Assembly: GCF_003985155.1 (NCBI RefSeq)
Contig: NZ_ML133686.1
Span: forward strand, 404,001 to 468,000
Source of the DNA: Rhizobium vallis
GTDB lineage: Bacteria; Pseudomonadota; Alphaproteobacteria; Rhizobiales; Rhizobiaceae
Direction: 5' to 3'
DNA: 64,000 bases
Shown piece after piece: positions 44,120 through 55,691 of the stretch. A model generated the notes under the pieces. That model searched no databases. It was not told the origin of the DNA and was given only the letters and a program-made list of their open reading frames with translations. The first letter of the stretch is position 1; each line of letters starts with the position of its first letter. The position numbers and the translations under genes were made by a program.

Positions 44120-46026
44120 TCAGGCCTCCTTGTACCAGAATGCATCCGGCATGTAGACGCCGAGATAGGAGGTGGGATCGAAGCCGTAGAGCGCTTTCTC
44201 AGGCAGGTTCTGCAGCTTGGCGGCTCGAAGGATCGGCTGCAGCGTGCTGTTGATGAGGCCGATCGAGAAGACCTGTTGCGTATAGAGCGACAGCATCTTG
44301 TGCCAGATCACCTCGCGCTCCTCGAATTTCGCCGTCGAACCCCACTGGCCGAGCAGATCGACCAACTCGGCCGCCTCCGGCAGGTCGGGTGCGGCGCCTT
44401 CCTGGCCGGCGGAGAGGTAGTGCATGCCCCAGAGCGGCCATTGCAGCTGATCGTCGAGCGTCGGCGCAAGTCCGGAGGGCGACATGTCGGCCGTCGGCAC
44501 GCCATTGTCCAGGCCGTACCAGATCGACATCATGATCGTGCCGCTCATGGCGCGGTTGCGGAAGACGTCGCGCTGCGAGGTGCGGGTATAGAGCGCAAGG
44601 CCGATATTGGCCCAGTGGTCATGCACCAGCTCCAGCACGTCGGTATCGAGGTTGCTCTCGCCGGCGGTCTCGACGGTGATCTCGGCGCGTCGTCCATCCG
44701 GCAGCAACCGGATGCCGTCATCGCCGCGCTTGGCCAGGCCAAGCTCGTCGAGCAGGCGGTTGGCCTCGTCGGGATCGAATTTCACGTAGGCGTCGGCATA
44801 TTCCTGCTTGAAGAGCGGGCTGTCGGGCAGGACGGTATCGGCACTCGGCGTGCCGAGGCCGTAGAAGGCGACCATGTTGACCTCGTGCCGGTCGATCGCC
44901 AACGAGAGCGCCCGGCGCAGGCGCACGTCGCGGAACAGGCCGCGCCACGCCTCGTCGGCGCAGTTGAGATTGGGCAGCAGCGTGATGCGCGAGCCGCGCG
45001 CGACCTTCCAGAGATCGACCTTTACCGGGAAACGCTTCTCGGCCTCCTTCAGGAAGGTGTAGTCGTTGAAATCGATGCCGGTCGCCTGCAGGTCGGCTTC
45101 GCCGGCACCGGCCTTGGCGGCAATGATCGACGAGGAGGAGACGTTGAGGATGAAGCGGTCGAGATAGGGAAGCTGTCTGCCGGTCTCGTCGACGCGGTGG
45201 AAGAACGGGTTTCGATCGAAGACGAATTGCTCGGCCGGCAGCGGCGTCGTATTGCGCCAGGGATCGAGCGTCGGCAGGTTCGGGTTTTCCGGGCGGTAGG
45301 ACCGCGCCATCTTGATATGCAGATCCTGCCATTTCTTGACGCGGTTGGCCTGCATCATCTGTTCCATCTTCGCCTGGTCCGGCTGGAACTTCTTGTGGAA
45401 CTGCTTGAGGTAATGCGCCGGGCCGAAGATGACGAGCGGTATGGGGCCCGCCAAAGTCGGCAGGAACATCGGGTTGGGTTTTTCCCAGGTGTAGCGCACG
45501 GTCAGCGGATCGAGCATCTCGAAGCGCGGCAGATTGCCATGCGGGCGAAGCTCCAGCGCGCCGCCGCCAGGCGTCAGCTTGTCGTTCAGGATGACGTCTT
45601 CCCACCAATAGCGGAAATCGTCGGCGGTGAAGGGCTCACCGTCGGACCATTTATGGCCCTCGCGCAGCGTGAAGGTGAAGACCGTGTCGTCCTCGGAACG
45701 GAAATCGGCCAGGATATCCGGCTGGAACTGCAGGTGCTTGTTGTAACCGACCAGGCGGGAATAGCCGTAGATCGTCATGAAGCGGATGTCGCGCTGGCCG
45801 CCGATGATGGTGCGCACGGTGCCGCCATAGGCGCCGGGTTCGAGCCCCATCTCCTTCAGATTGACGATGCGCGGGCGGGCGGGAATGCGCTCGGCCATCG
45901 GCGGCAGGCTGCCGGCGGCGAGCCGCTCCTTGAGGAATTCCGGCTCGACGGCCTGTTCAGCCCGAAGCACTGCTGGCGCGATCGCCGCGCCGACGAGACC
46001 GCCGAGGAAAATGCGACGCGTCACCA

Positions 46027-46027
<1 letters not shown>
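44120..46027 (-). CDS. ABC transporter substrate-binding protein, family 5
   Basis: 635 residues. The N-terminus VTRRIFLGGLVGAAIAPAVLRA fits a twin-arginine signal peptide (T-R-R-x-F-L), so it is probably exported folded. The SBP_bac_5 domain includes FTLREGHKWSDGEPFTADDFRYWWED and DVRLRRALSLAIDRHEVNMVAFYG. The length is above the 520-550 residues of typical OppA and resembles YejA-like proteins. Ligand class peptides or related compounds, not resolved. Its start shares one base with the stop of the ATPase gene. Confidence 0.92.
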
Positions 46028-47916
<1,889 letters not shown>

Positions 47917-48072
47917 ACCAATGAAATTCCCCAGTCTTCTATGTTCCCGTTAAGGCACACTATCGTACCGCAAACGGGGTGTCTAGTTGATGACAATCGC
48001 AGGGGAAATCCCCGCGTCCCGCCCGAATTTCCTCCGGCGAAACACTTGGGATTGATGGCGGAAGCTTGGGGT

Positions 48073-49416
48073 TTACTGGATGAATTTCTCCATGCTTGTC
48101 TGCTTGACCTGTTTCTTGGCGTCGCGATGCAGGAGAATGACCTGCTCGGCCTCGGAGATCCCGTTCTGCGCGTTGTCGTGGAAGCTTTCGTCGACATGGA
48201 TATCAGGCGCCGGCGCGCGCGGCTGCAGCACCGTCACCTTCTGGCGGATGCCGCGCAGCTTCTCCTCGCCGAGCCGCGTCCATTCGCCGCCGCAATAGCC
48301 GGCGAAGGCCTGGCTGGCGACGACCTCGCGACCGTATTTCTTGGTGAGGATCTGCAGTCGCTGCACCTCGTTGACCGCCGATCCGAAGGCGGAGAAGGTC
48401 AGGCGGTCCTTGAGGCCGACATTGCCGAACATGACGTTGCCGACATGCAGGCCGATGCCGTAGCCGATCTTGCTGAGGCGCTTCTGCTCGCGGTCGTTGT
48501 TGAGTTCGGCAACCCGCGCCTGCGCCTGATGGACCGCCGAAAGAGCCGCCTCGCAGGCAATTTTCGAGGGGTCCTTGTGGCGTCCGCAGGGATAGACCGC
48601 GAGGAAGCCGTCGCCGAGGAAGCTCAGGATTTCGCCGCCATTGCGGTTGAAGGGCGCGGCGATCGCGTCGAAGAACTCGTTCAGCGTGTCGATATAGGCC
48701 TGCCGGCCTTCCTTTTCGGCATACATCGTGGATTCGCGCATGTCGCCCATCACGAGCGCCGCACGGATCGTTTCGCCGTCACCCCGGCGGATCTGGCCGT
48801 TCAGCACCCGCTTGCCGGCATCGCCGCCGAGATAGGTGGTCAGCATGTTGTTGGCGAGCTTGCCGAGCACTGCCATCTTGGCGGCGACCGCGAGATGGTT
48901 CTGCATGCGCAGCAGGGCGTCGATCATGTCGTCGGAAAAGCCGTTGTGATGGTCCGTCGACCAGGAGCCCATCATGCCCTGCACGGAGCCATCGCCGAAG
49001 GGCTGCACGAAGGCCAGGTAGTCGGTGAAATTGTCCTTGCGCAAATCCTCGAAGATCGGGAATTCGTTCGGCCCTTCCTGCGTCAGCCGGCGGCGGATGT
49101 GCTGCAGATTGTTGTCGAGCAGGTAGTAATAAGGGCTTTGCAGGAAACGGTCCGGCTTTTGGCCGGCCGGCATGCGGAAGCCTTCGATGGTGACGCCGCT
49201 GGCCCGCCGCCAGGTGAAGCTGAGCGCATCGTAGAGCGGATGCAGCATCGAAAACGTCAGATGCACGCGCGCGATCGGCAGGCCTGCGGAAGCAATCCTT
49301 TCGCAGAAACCACGCACGATGTTTTCAAGATCGTCTCCTGCCAGCGAAGAGTTCGTCAGCCATTCGGCGACCCGGTCCAACAGGATGGAGGACACGCTGG
49401 ATTCGATCGTGCTCAT
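48073..49416 (-). CDS. Class III adenylate/guanylate cyclase, soluble
   Basis: About 447 residues from an ATG at 49416 (ATG at 49434 is an alternative). There is no membrane segment. The N-terminal half (about 1-215) is a sensory region rich in helices. The catalytic domain has metal-binding Asp residues in VMGDMRESTMY and SFLGDGFLAVYP, and the transition-state Asn and Arg in FGSAVNEVQRLQ. These residues suggest an active enzyme making cyclic nucleotide. It stands alone, convergent to nothing and 155 bp upstream of the importer ATPase on the same strand. Whether it makes cAMP or cGMP cannot be read with certainty. Confidence 0.92.
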   Translation of the reverse strand: MSTIESSVSSILLDRVAEWLTNSSLAGDDLENIVRGFCERIASAGLPIARVHLTFSMLHPLYDALSFTWRRASGVTIEGFRMPAGQKPDRFLQSPYYYLLDNNLQHIRRRLTQEGPNEFPIFEDLRKDNFTDYLAFVQPFGDGSVQGMMGSWSTDHHNGFSDDMIDALLRMQNHLAVAAKMAVLGKLANNMLTTYLGGDAGKRVLNGQIRRGDGETIRAALVMGDMRESTMYAEKEGRQAYIDTLNEFFDAIAAPFNRNGGEILSFLGDGFLAVYPCGRHKDPSKIACEAALSAVHQAQARVAELNNDREQKRLSKIGYGIGLHVGNVMFGNVGLKDRLTFSAFGSAVNEVQRLQILTKKYGREVVASQAFAGYCGGEWTRLGEEKLRGIRQKVTVLQPRAPAPDIHVDESFHDNAQNGISEAEQVILLHRDAKKQVKQTSMEKFIQ

Positions 49417-49860
49417 TCTCGGTATGATCCTCATAAGGCACGCCATCCCCAAGAACCAAAAATCCTTCCGCCGGCACATTTTCATGCGCAGGACACAAGG
49501 AAATCAGGATGTACGAGCGGTATTATTGTGTCAACGATCTGCCGAGAGCCCGGCAGCGGCACCCCTCAGCTCTCCTGTCGGAGACCGGACGGGCAGTCCT
49601 TTCACGGCGGTTCATTATCAAAAGTCAAAATAGGGATGCTGCAATTGCGAAACAATGGGATCGGCATTTTTTTGTGCTCCGGCGTTGCAGCAAACGCGGC
49701 GGCCGAGTCATTTCCGCCACACCCGGCTAAACATCATAAGGCTGACGCTGTGCCGCTTTCTGCTCTCCCGCGCGGATAGGGTCCGCGCCCGGGTTTAATT
49801 TGTTGCGATCATGCACTAGATCAGCTTCCTGAAATTTCCCCGTTTTGAAAGATCCCGCCC
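49417..49860. other. Divergent intergenic region upstream of the UDP-sugar dehydrogenase
   Basis: 444 bp between the cyclase and dehydrogenase starts; no supported gene. It holds an A/T-rich stretch (about 49615-49680, with a run of T near 49668) and a hairpin GCGCGGA/TCCGCGC (49770-49788) about 72 bp before the dehydrogenase start, which might affect its expression. Confidence 0.5.
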
Positions 49861-51198
49861 TTGGCCAGCCCTTCCTTCGATACGCTCTCTAAGAAGATCG
49901 AAACCCGCACGGCGCGTGCCGGCGTCATCGGGCTCGGCTACGTCGGTCTGCCGTTGGCGATTGCGGTGGCGCGTAGCGGCTTTGCGGTCACCGGCTTCGA
50001 CATCGATCCCGGCAAGATGGTGGCTCTCGATGGCCGCCGTTCCTATATCGACGCGGTGAGTGATGAGGCGCTTTCCGCCGAGATCGATGCGGGCCGCTTC
50101 GAGGCAACGACCGATTTCGCCGGCCTTGCCGATTGCGATGTCATCATCATCTGCGTGCCGACGCCGCTCACCAAGCATCGCGATCCCGATCTTTCCTTCG
50201 TCGAAGCGACGTCACGCTCGATTGCCGCGCACTTGCGCCCCGGTCAGCTCGTCGTGCTGGAATCGACCACCTATCCCGGCACGACCGACGACGTGGTCAA
50301 GGTCATTCTCGAAGGCACCGGGCTGAGGTCCGGCTCGGATTTCTTCGTCGGTTTCTCGCCGGAGCGCGAAGATCCGGGTAATCAGCACTATCATACCGCC
50401 ACCATCCCGAAGGTCGTCGCAGGCGACGGCGCGGCGGCGCTGGCGCTGATGAAGGCCTTCTATGGCGCGGCGGTATCGACGGTCGTTCCGGTATCCTCCA
50501 ATGCGACGGCCGAAGCGGTGAAGCTGACGGAAAACATCTTCCGCTCGGTCAATATCGCGCTCGTCAACGAGCTGAAGACCGTCTACGCGGCGATGGGCAT
50601 CGACGTCTGGGAAGTGATCGATGCGGCCAAGACCAAGCCCTTCGGCTACATGCCCTTCTATCCCGGCCCTGGCCTCGGCGGCCATTGCATCCCGATCGAC
50701 CCCTTCTACCTCACCTGGAAATCGCGCGAATATGAGCTGCCCACCCGCTTCATCGAGTTGGCGGGCGAGATCAATTCGGCGATGCCGCGTTATGTCGTCG
50801 GCAAGCTCGCCGAGGCGCTCGATATCCGCGCCGGCAAGGCGCTAAGCCGCAGCCGGGTGCTGGTGCTCGGGCTTGCCTACAAGAAGAACGTCGCCGATAT
50901 AAGAGAGAGCCCGTCGCTGCGGCTGATCGAGATCATCGAGGAGCGCGGCGGGCGGGCGGATTATCATGATCCCTTCGTCGCCGAGATCCCGCCGACGCGC
51001 GAATACCAGGCGCTGAGGGGGCGCAAATCGGTGGCGCTGACGCCTGATGCCATTGCCGGCTACGATGCGGTGCTGGTCGCGACCGACCATGACAGCGTGG
51101 ATTATGCGGCGCTTGCGAAAAGCGCCGCGCTGATCGTCGACACGCGCAACGTTTTCAACCGGCTCGGTCTTTCGGCCGGTCACGTCATCAAGGCGTGA
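49861..51198 (+). CDS. Nucleotide-sugar dehydrogenase, UDP-GlcNAc 6-dehydrogenase (WbpA)-like
   Basis: 445 residues from a TTG start, which is the only credible start near the Rossmann fold GVIGLGYVGLPLAIAV. CVPTPLTKHRDPDLS and VLESTTYPGTTDDVV are the WbpA/WecC-type blocks. PGPGLGGHCIPIDPFYL carries the catalytic Cys. The C-terminal domain ends with VLVATDHDSVDYAAL. It performs two NAD+-dependent oxidations of the C6 hydroxyl of a UDP-N-acetylhexosamine or UDP-hexose, feeding surface polysaccharide synthesis. Its 3' end overlaps the convergent gene by 11 bp. The substrate assignment is by motif only. Confidence 0.9.
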   Translation: MASPSFDTLSKKIETRTARAGVIGLGYVGLPLAIAVARSGFAVTGFDIDPGKMVALDGRRSYIDAVSDEALSAEIDAGRFEATTDFAGLADCDVIIICVPTPLTKHRDPDLSFVEATSRSIAAHLRPGQLVVLESTTYPGTTDDVVKVILEGTGLRSGSDFFVGFSPEREDPGNQHYHTATIPKVVAGDGAAALALMKAFYGAAVSTVVPVSSNATAEAVKLTENIFRSVNIALVNELKTVYAAMGIDVWEVIDAAKTKPFGYMPFYPGPGLGGHCIPIDPFYLTWKSREYELPTRFIELAGEINSAMPRYVVGKLAEALDIRAGKALSRSRVLVLGLAYKKNVADIRESPSLRLIEIIEERGGRADYHDPFVAEIPPTREYQALRGRKSVALTPDAIAGYDAVLVATDHDSVDYAALAKSAALIVDTRNVFNRLGLSAGHVIKA

Positions 51199-52363
51199 CA
51201 GAAACAGCCGAAAGCGATTTGCCGGTCATCCGGCTTGCCGCCACGGCATAACCGCCTGAAGCACCGTCGATGAAATGCATATGGTCGCGCGAAATCGGCG
51301 TCGGCACGAAGCAGGTCATCAGCGCCGAGGCCTGCCGGTGCAGGCCGTAGCGAGCGATGCCCCTGGCGCGTGCCCCTTCCAGCAGCGTCTCGATCCGTTT
51401 CAGATGTTCGGCGTCGACGTCGACCGTCATCTTCAGCCCGTCGTCGAACTTGCGGAAATCGGAATTGCCGGCGACGTCGCGTTTATAGCGGCGGGCGTCG
51501 AACTTGCCGAGCGGAATGCCGAGCTTGTGGAGCAGGACCGTGAGGCCGAGCTGCAGGAAGATGAAGAGCTTCTGCCGCAATCGCCGGCCTGCCGGCGCGG
51601 TGGCTTTGGCCTCGCGGTTGATTCCGTGCAGCGAGAAGGCAAGGTTCGGACCGTCAGCCGGCACCGGATGGCTGTCCCGGTTCTGCTCGGTGGTGATGGC
51701 GACGATGCCATTGACGAGGTCGCGGAATTCTTCGCCCGGCCGGCCTTCGCCGGGAACGGCGATGATCGAGACGATCTCGCCGTTACGCGCCTCGATCGGG
51801 CTCCAGCGGCAGGAGAGGCCGGTGAGATCAGGACGCGTGCCAGCCGGCGCGCGGGCAACGCCGTAATGGCCGAGCTTCATCTGCCTTTCGGCCCAACTGG
51901 TGCCGCCGCCCCAGAACATCGCATAGGTGACATAGGGGCTGGCGGAGTAACGTGCAACACGGACGTCGAGGCCTTCGGCGCGAGTGTCGGCGACCGGTAC
52001 GATGGCGATGCGCAACGTCAGGTTCAGATCTTCCTCGACCCAGACTTGCACGGCCGCAAGCGCATCACGCGCTGCCTTCTCCAGCGAACCGGGAAGCGCG
52101 ATCAGCGCGCCGTCGCCGCCGAAGACGAAGGGATAGTCGCCCTTGCCGACGGCATTCAAGACAGCTGATATGACGCTGGCCCCCGCCATGTTGACGTCCT
52201 TGTAGCGGCCACTGGCGATCGCCGGCGTCGAGCCGACGATATCGGCAAGTGCCAGCACCCATCCGTCAGGGAGCGGCCGATAGTTGGCGGCATCGGTCAC
52301 GCCCTCGAATGCGCTGAACAGCGGCACGGCGGCAAAGAACTCTTCGTCGGTCACGGTTTCCAT
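51188..52363 (-). CDS. DUF3095 protein related to class III cyclases
   Basis: About 391 residues from an ATG at 52363. The N-terminal half looks like a cyclase fold: LALADIVGSTPAIASGRYKDVNMAG resembles the first metal-binding motif, and FVFGGDGALIALP the second, with both Asp kept. The pattern continues with an unusual YVTYAMFWGGGTSWAERQMK block and a long C-terminal region including a hydrophobic RLRQKLFIFLQLGLTVLLHKLG segment. DUF3095 has no established function. It might be a cyclase or a cyclase-derived binding protein; the transition-state Asn/Arg pair was not recognised. Confidence 0.8.
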   Translation of the reverse strand: METVTDEEFFAAVPLFSAFEGVTDAANYRPLPDGWVLALADIVGSTPAIASGRYKDVNMAGASVISAVLNAVGKGDYPFVFGGDGALIALPGSLEKAARDALAAVQVWVEEDLNLTLRIAIVPVADTRAEGLDVRVARYSASPYVTYAMFWGGGTSWAERQMKLGHYGVARAPAGTRPDLTGLSCRWSPIEARNGEIVSIIAVPGEGRPGEEFRDLVNGIVAITTEQNRDSHPVPADGPNLAFSLHGINREAKATAPAGRRLRQKLFIFLQLGLTVLLHKLGIPLGKFDARRYKRDVAGNSDFRKFDDGLKMTVDVDAEHLKRIETLLEGARARGIARYGLHRQASALMTCFVPTPISRDHMHFIDGASGGYAVAASRMTGKSLSAVSVTP

Positions 52364-52485
52364 GTCATCCAGCTTAGCACAGACCCATGTTGCTACTGCA
52401 ACGCCATTTCCCATTTACGGCAATCGACTTGGCAAGGTTTCATGTGTTAGCACCGCCTCACGATTTCATGACGGATACGGAATAG

Positions 52486-52965
52486 ATGAGCCGCCTCGAC
52501 AGCTTCATTCGCCGGTTGACGGCCCAACGTGACATTCTGAACTCGATCGTCGATCTGGTTGAAGAAATCGAGGGCCCGGTGCTGGAGTTCGGCCTTGGCA
52601 ACGGCCGCACCTACGATCACCTGCGCGAACAGTTTCCTGGTCGGCGCATCGTCGCCTTCGACTGGGAGGTCCGCTCCTATTCAGCCTCGACACCGGAGGC
52701 ACAGGACATGGTGACCGGCAACATCCGCGAATCCGGCCAGGCCTTCCTCGGCATCGGCGCAGCCCTTGCCCATGCCGATATCGGCACCGGCCACGATGAG
52801 ATCGACGCGGTGACGCTGACCTGGCTGCCGCAACTGATGGCGGGCGTGCTCGCCCACAACGGCATCGCCGTCAGCGGCCTGCCGCTGGAGCATGCCGAGC
52901 TGGTGGCGCTACCGCTGCCGGAAGGGATCAAGGAAGGGCGTTATTTCCTCTATCGGAGGAAATAA
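52486..52965 (+). CDS. Small class I SAM-dependent methyltransferase-like protein
   Basis: 159 residues. The motif I segment PVLEFGLGNGRTYDHLREQFPGR fits a SAM-binding Rossmann fold, with the acidic residue at the end of strand 2 in IVAFDWEV. No obvious catalytic motif IV was identified, and the second half is short, so it may be a minimal methyltransferase. The substrate is unknown. It is divergent from the DUF3095 gene. Confidence 0.75.
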   Translation: MSRLDSFIRRLTAQRDILNSIVDLVEEIEGPVLEFGLGNGRTYDHLREQFPGRRIVAFDWEVRSYSASTPEAQDMVTGNIRESGQAFLGIGAALAHADIGTGHDEIDAVTLTWLPQLMAGVLAHNGIAVSGLPLEHAELVALPLPEGIKEGRYFLYRRK

Positions 52966-53200
52966 GCGTCCACTCCTATCGTCGGGAGACTTATCAGTTA
53001 TGTCCGGAAGAACCCCGGACCCTAAGCCTCGCCTGCGCACTGATGGGCGCTACCGTCGGCTCGATTGGATCGAGCTTTTGAAGTGGCGGCTTATTGCAAT
53101 TTATGCGTTTGAATTGTAGCTGTTTTTCAACGAAGTAACTATCGTGGCAAGGCGATGTTGAGTCCGCCGTGCTGCAGCAAGCAGAAATGAGGGGATTGAT

Positions 53201-53650
53201 ATGGGGTTTACTGAAGCGGTTCGAACAGTTCTAACGAAGAAATATGCAACCTTTTCCGGGAGGGCCTCCCGCTCGGAGTATTGGTGGTTTCAGCTATTCT
53301 ATCTGTCTATAGCGATCATACTTGCAATTTTGGCCGCTTTGAGCGGCGCTTTTTCCGTTAATCAGGATGAATCTTCGCCGGTGATTTTTATTTTCGGGGG
53401 CATCGGCGGATTGTTGGCGCTTGCATTGGCTTTGCCGATCCTATCCCTTCAGGTTCGCCGCTTTCATGATCGCAACATGTCCGGTTGGTGGTATCTCGCA
53501 GTGATCATTTTGGGGGGCGCGATTCCCTATATCGGTCGCGCTACGGGCATCGCAGTTGCGGTTCTTTCCACGATGAAGGGCACGGAAGGTCCGAACAAGT
53601 TCGGCCCGGATCCGCTGCGTCCCGAAGCAAGAGCAGAGGTCTTTGCCTAG
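53201..53650 (+). CDS. DUF805 membrane protein
   Basis: 149 residues with a GAGGGG ribosome site. The DUF805 signature is complete: FSGRASRSEYWWFQLFYL near the N-terminus, RRFHDRNMSGWWYL after two helices, and a last helix followed by GTEGPNKFGPDPL. Four membrane helices are predicted by eye. The function of the family is unknown. It ends 3 bp before the next gene, so it probably leads the MoxR operon here. The base composition is more A/T-rich than the downstream genes. Confidence 0.9.
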   Translation: MGFTEAVRTVLTKKYATFSGRASRSEYWWFQLFYLSIAIILAILAALSGAFSVNQDESSPVIFIFGGIGGLLALALALPILSLQVRRFHDRNMSGWWYLAVIILGGAIPYIGRATGIAVAVLSTMKGTEGPNKFGPDPLRPEARAEVFA

Positions 53651-53653
53651 AGC

Positions 53654-54424
53654 ATGACCGTCCGCAATCTCGGCCTGCTGGCGGCTCTGTTGCTTGCTGC
53701 CTCGGCTCAAGCCCCGCTTGCGCAGGCGCAGGACAGTGATACCAGACAGGTCGAGGGCGGCGGGTATCAAAAGAGCGCCGCCGGGGTCGATTATTCCGCA
53801 CAATGCCTGCAGAACGGATTGCGCTGTACGCTCGTCTATGGCGACGCCTCGGCAAAAGCCGAACCGGCCTCGAATACATCGAATACGACGTCTTCGTCAT
53901 CGCCCCAGCGCGAGCCGCTGACGATCCCGCGGGAAGCGGTCATCTCCGGCCCCCTGGCGGTCGTCATCGTATTTGTCGGCCTCATCCTCGCCGTCGCAGC
54001 GTGGTTGCACTTCGGAAACAGCGGTGTTCTGCTCTCATCGGCTCCGCGCGACATCAAGCGGCGCCACGGAGAGGCGCCGGAAAGCTGGCGCACGTCGGCA
54101 GCCGAGGGCGAGGAGAAGCCCAGCGATTTCCTGCAGCGCATTGCCGCCATGGCGGATCGAAGGCAGGCGCTTGTGCTGCTGCTGAGGCACTGCCTGCTGC
54201 ACGCCGCCGACATTACGGGAACGCGCCTTTACCGTTCGGATACGGAGCGCGCCGTTTTTGCCCGCCTGCCGGAAACCATGCCCGACCGCGATCGCCTCGA
54301 AAATCTGTTGGCCGCAGTGGAACTCGTTCACTACGGCGGCCGAACGGTGACGGATAGCCATTTCGGCGTCATTCTCGGGGCGGCGCGCAACGTGCTGTCT
54401 GTAGGCAGGTTGGCCCATGCGTAG
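53654..54424 (+). CDS. DUF4129-like membrane protein of the MoxR operon
   Basis: 256 residues. A signal peptide (LGLLAALLLAASAQAPLAQAQ) and a Ser/Thr-rich periplasmic part lead to one membrane helix (about 97-115). A cytoplasmic domain has QALVLLLRHCLLHAADITGTRLYRSDTERAVFARLP, resembling DUF4129. No function has been shown for the family. It overlaps the next gene by 8 bp. Its place in front of DUF4350-MoxR-DUF58 is typical. Confidence 0.72.
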   Translation: MTVRNLGLLAALLLAASAQAPLAQAQDSDTRQVEGGGYQKSAAGVDYSAQCLQNGLRCTLVYGDASAKAEPASNTSNTTSSSSPQREPLTIPREAVISGPLAVVIVFVGLILAVAAWLHFGNSGVLLSSAPRDIKRRHGEAPESWRTSAAEGEEKPSDFLQRIAAMADRRQALVLLLRHCLLHAADITGTRLYRSDTERAVFARLPETMPDRDRLENLLAAVELVHYGGRTVTDSHFGVILGAARNVLSVGRLAHA

Positions 54425-55691
54425 CTCCCCTCCGCTTCTGTTTCTGGGGCTGCTGCTCGTGCTGGCGGCGCTGGCAATCTTTGCGCTGTCGCGTGGCAGC
54501 GACTACGATCGCTCGCCCCTCGGCAACAAGGGGTTGGAGTTGTGGCTGCAAGCCAAGGGTATCCCTGTCGTCCGATCGGACCCCCATATCGCTCGAGCGC
54601 GTTCGGAAATCTCGCTGCGCATCATTCCCTTGTCGATCCGCCAAGGCGAGGCTGCCGCACCTGGTGCAAACAAGGAAACGGGTGAAATAGGCCCGGAAAG
54701 CCCGGTCCGGGAGTCAAACCGCTATGCGCTGCCGACACTGATCATTTTGCCGAAATGGCGCGGCAGCGTGTCAACGGAGGGTGTTGCCAGCAAATCGGGA
54801 CTGGTTGATCTCAGCGATATCAGTGGCGAACTCGGCAGAATCGGCTATTCGGATTTTGGCTTCGCCCGTAGCGAGGCGGGTTTTGAAGAGGCTGAGATGC
54901 GCGTGAAAACGGGCCAGCCAATCAAGATCGCCCTCTATCAGGCACAAACTTTCGAGCGGTCGAGCCTCCCAGGCCGCTGGGAGGAACTCGCAGGCACGCC
55001 ATTGGGAGCGCTGCTTCTGCGTAGCCAGGACGACCCCAACGTCTATCTGCTGTCGGATCCCGACCTGTTGAACAATCATGGGCTGGCTCTCGCCGATAAC
55101 GCCTCCTTTGCGGTGTCGCTCGTCACACTGTTGCGCAAGGCGGGCGAAACCCGGCCGGTCTATCTGGATACATCAGGGGAGCCTCTGGATGGCAAGAAAT
55201 CGATTGACGAGGGCCGCAGCTATGAGCGCTCCGCCTCCGATCTGAAGCGGTTCTTCGCCTATCCCCTATCAGTTATCTGGGGAACGCTCATCCTCGTCGC
55301 GGCGATCTGCTTCTGGCGCGGCGCCTATCGCTTCGGCCCGCCCAGGCGTGAGGCATCCGCAAACATCGAAATGTCGAAGACCGCTGCGATCGAAGCCACG
55401 GCGCGTCTGCTGCGCCTGTCGGGCAATGATGGCCGGATGACGGGGCAGTTCGTGCTCCATCTGCTCGCCGACAAAGCGCAACTTTTTTTCGGCCCCGGAG
55501 GCGGAAACGAGGCAGGTATAGAGCGGCTGTTCAAACGCCTGGCGCGCCGTGATCAGGCGGCAGCGCAGGCATTGCATTCGTCGGCGCAGGCGCTGATCGA
55601 TCGTGGACATCTGATGACGCGGGCGGATCTGCACCGCAATCTTGAAATATTTAGAAAGTCGCTCGGGAGCGTTGACCTTGGATCTAGGTGA
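54417..55691 (+). CDS. DUF4350 membrane protein of the MoxR operon
   Basis: 424 residues. TM1 (about 6-25) is followed by SRGSDYDRSPLGNKGLELWLQAKG, the DUF4350 start, a periplasmic GATase-like domain (VYLLSDPDLLNNHGLALADNASF), and a second helix near 285-305 (YPLSVIWGTLILVAAICFW). The C-terminal part is cytoplasmic and helical. Function not established; the family co-occurs with MoxR ATPases and may sense or assemble envelope components. It overlaps both neighbours. Confidence 0.82.
   Translation: MRSSPPLLFLGLLLVLAALAIFALSRGSDYDRSPLGNKGLELWLQAKGIPVVRSDPHIARARSEISLRIIPLSIRQGEAAAPGANKETGEIGPESPVRESNRYALPTLIILPKWRGSVSTEGVASKSGLVDLSDISGELGRIGYSDFGFARSEAGFEEAEMRVKTGQPIKIALYQAQTFERSSLPGRWEELAGTPLGALLLRSQDDPNVYLLSDPDLLNNHGLALADNASFAVSLVTLLRKAGETRPVYLDTSGEPLDGKKSIDEGRSYERSASDLKRFFAYPLSVIWGTLILVAAICFWRGAYRFGPPRREASANIEMSKTAAIEATARLLRLSGNDGRMTGQFVLHLLADKAQLFFGPGGGNEAGIERLFKRLARRDQAAAQALHSSAQALIDRGHLMTRADLHRNLEIFRKSLGSVDLGSR

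Noticed and set aside
48002-48013. GGGGA-AA-TCCCC hairpin downstream of the cyclase gene as a terminator
   Set aside because: The stem is only five pairs and no T run follows on the minus strand.
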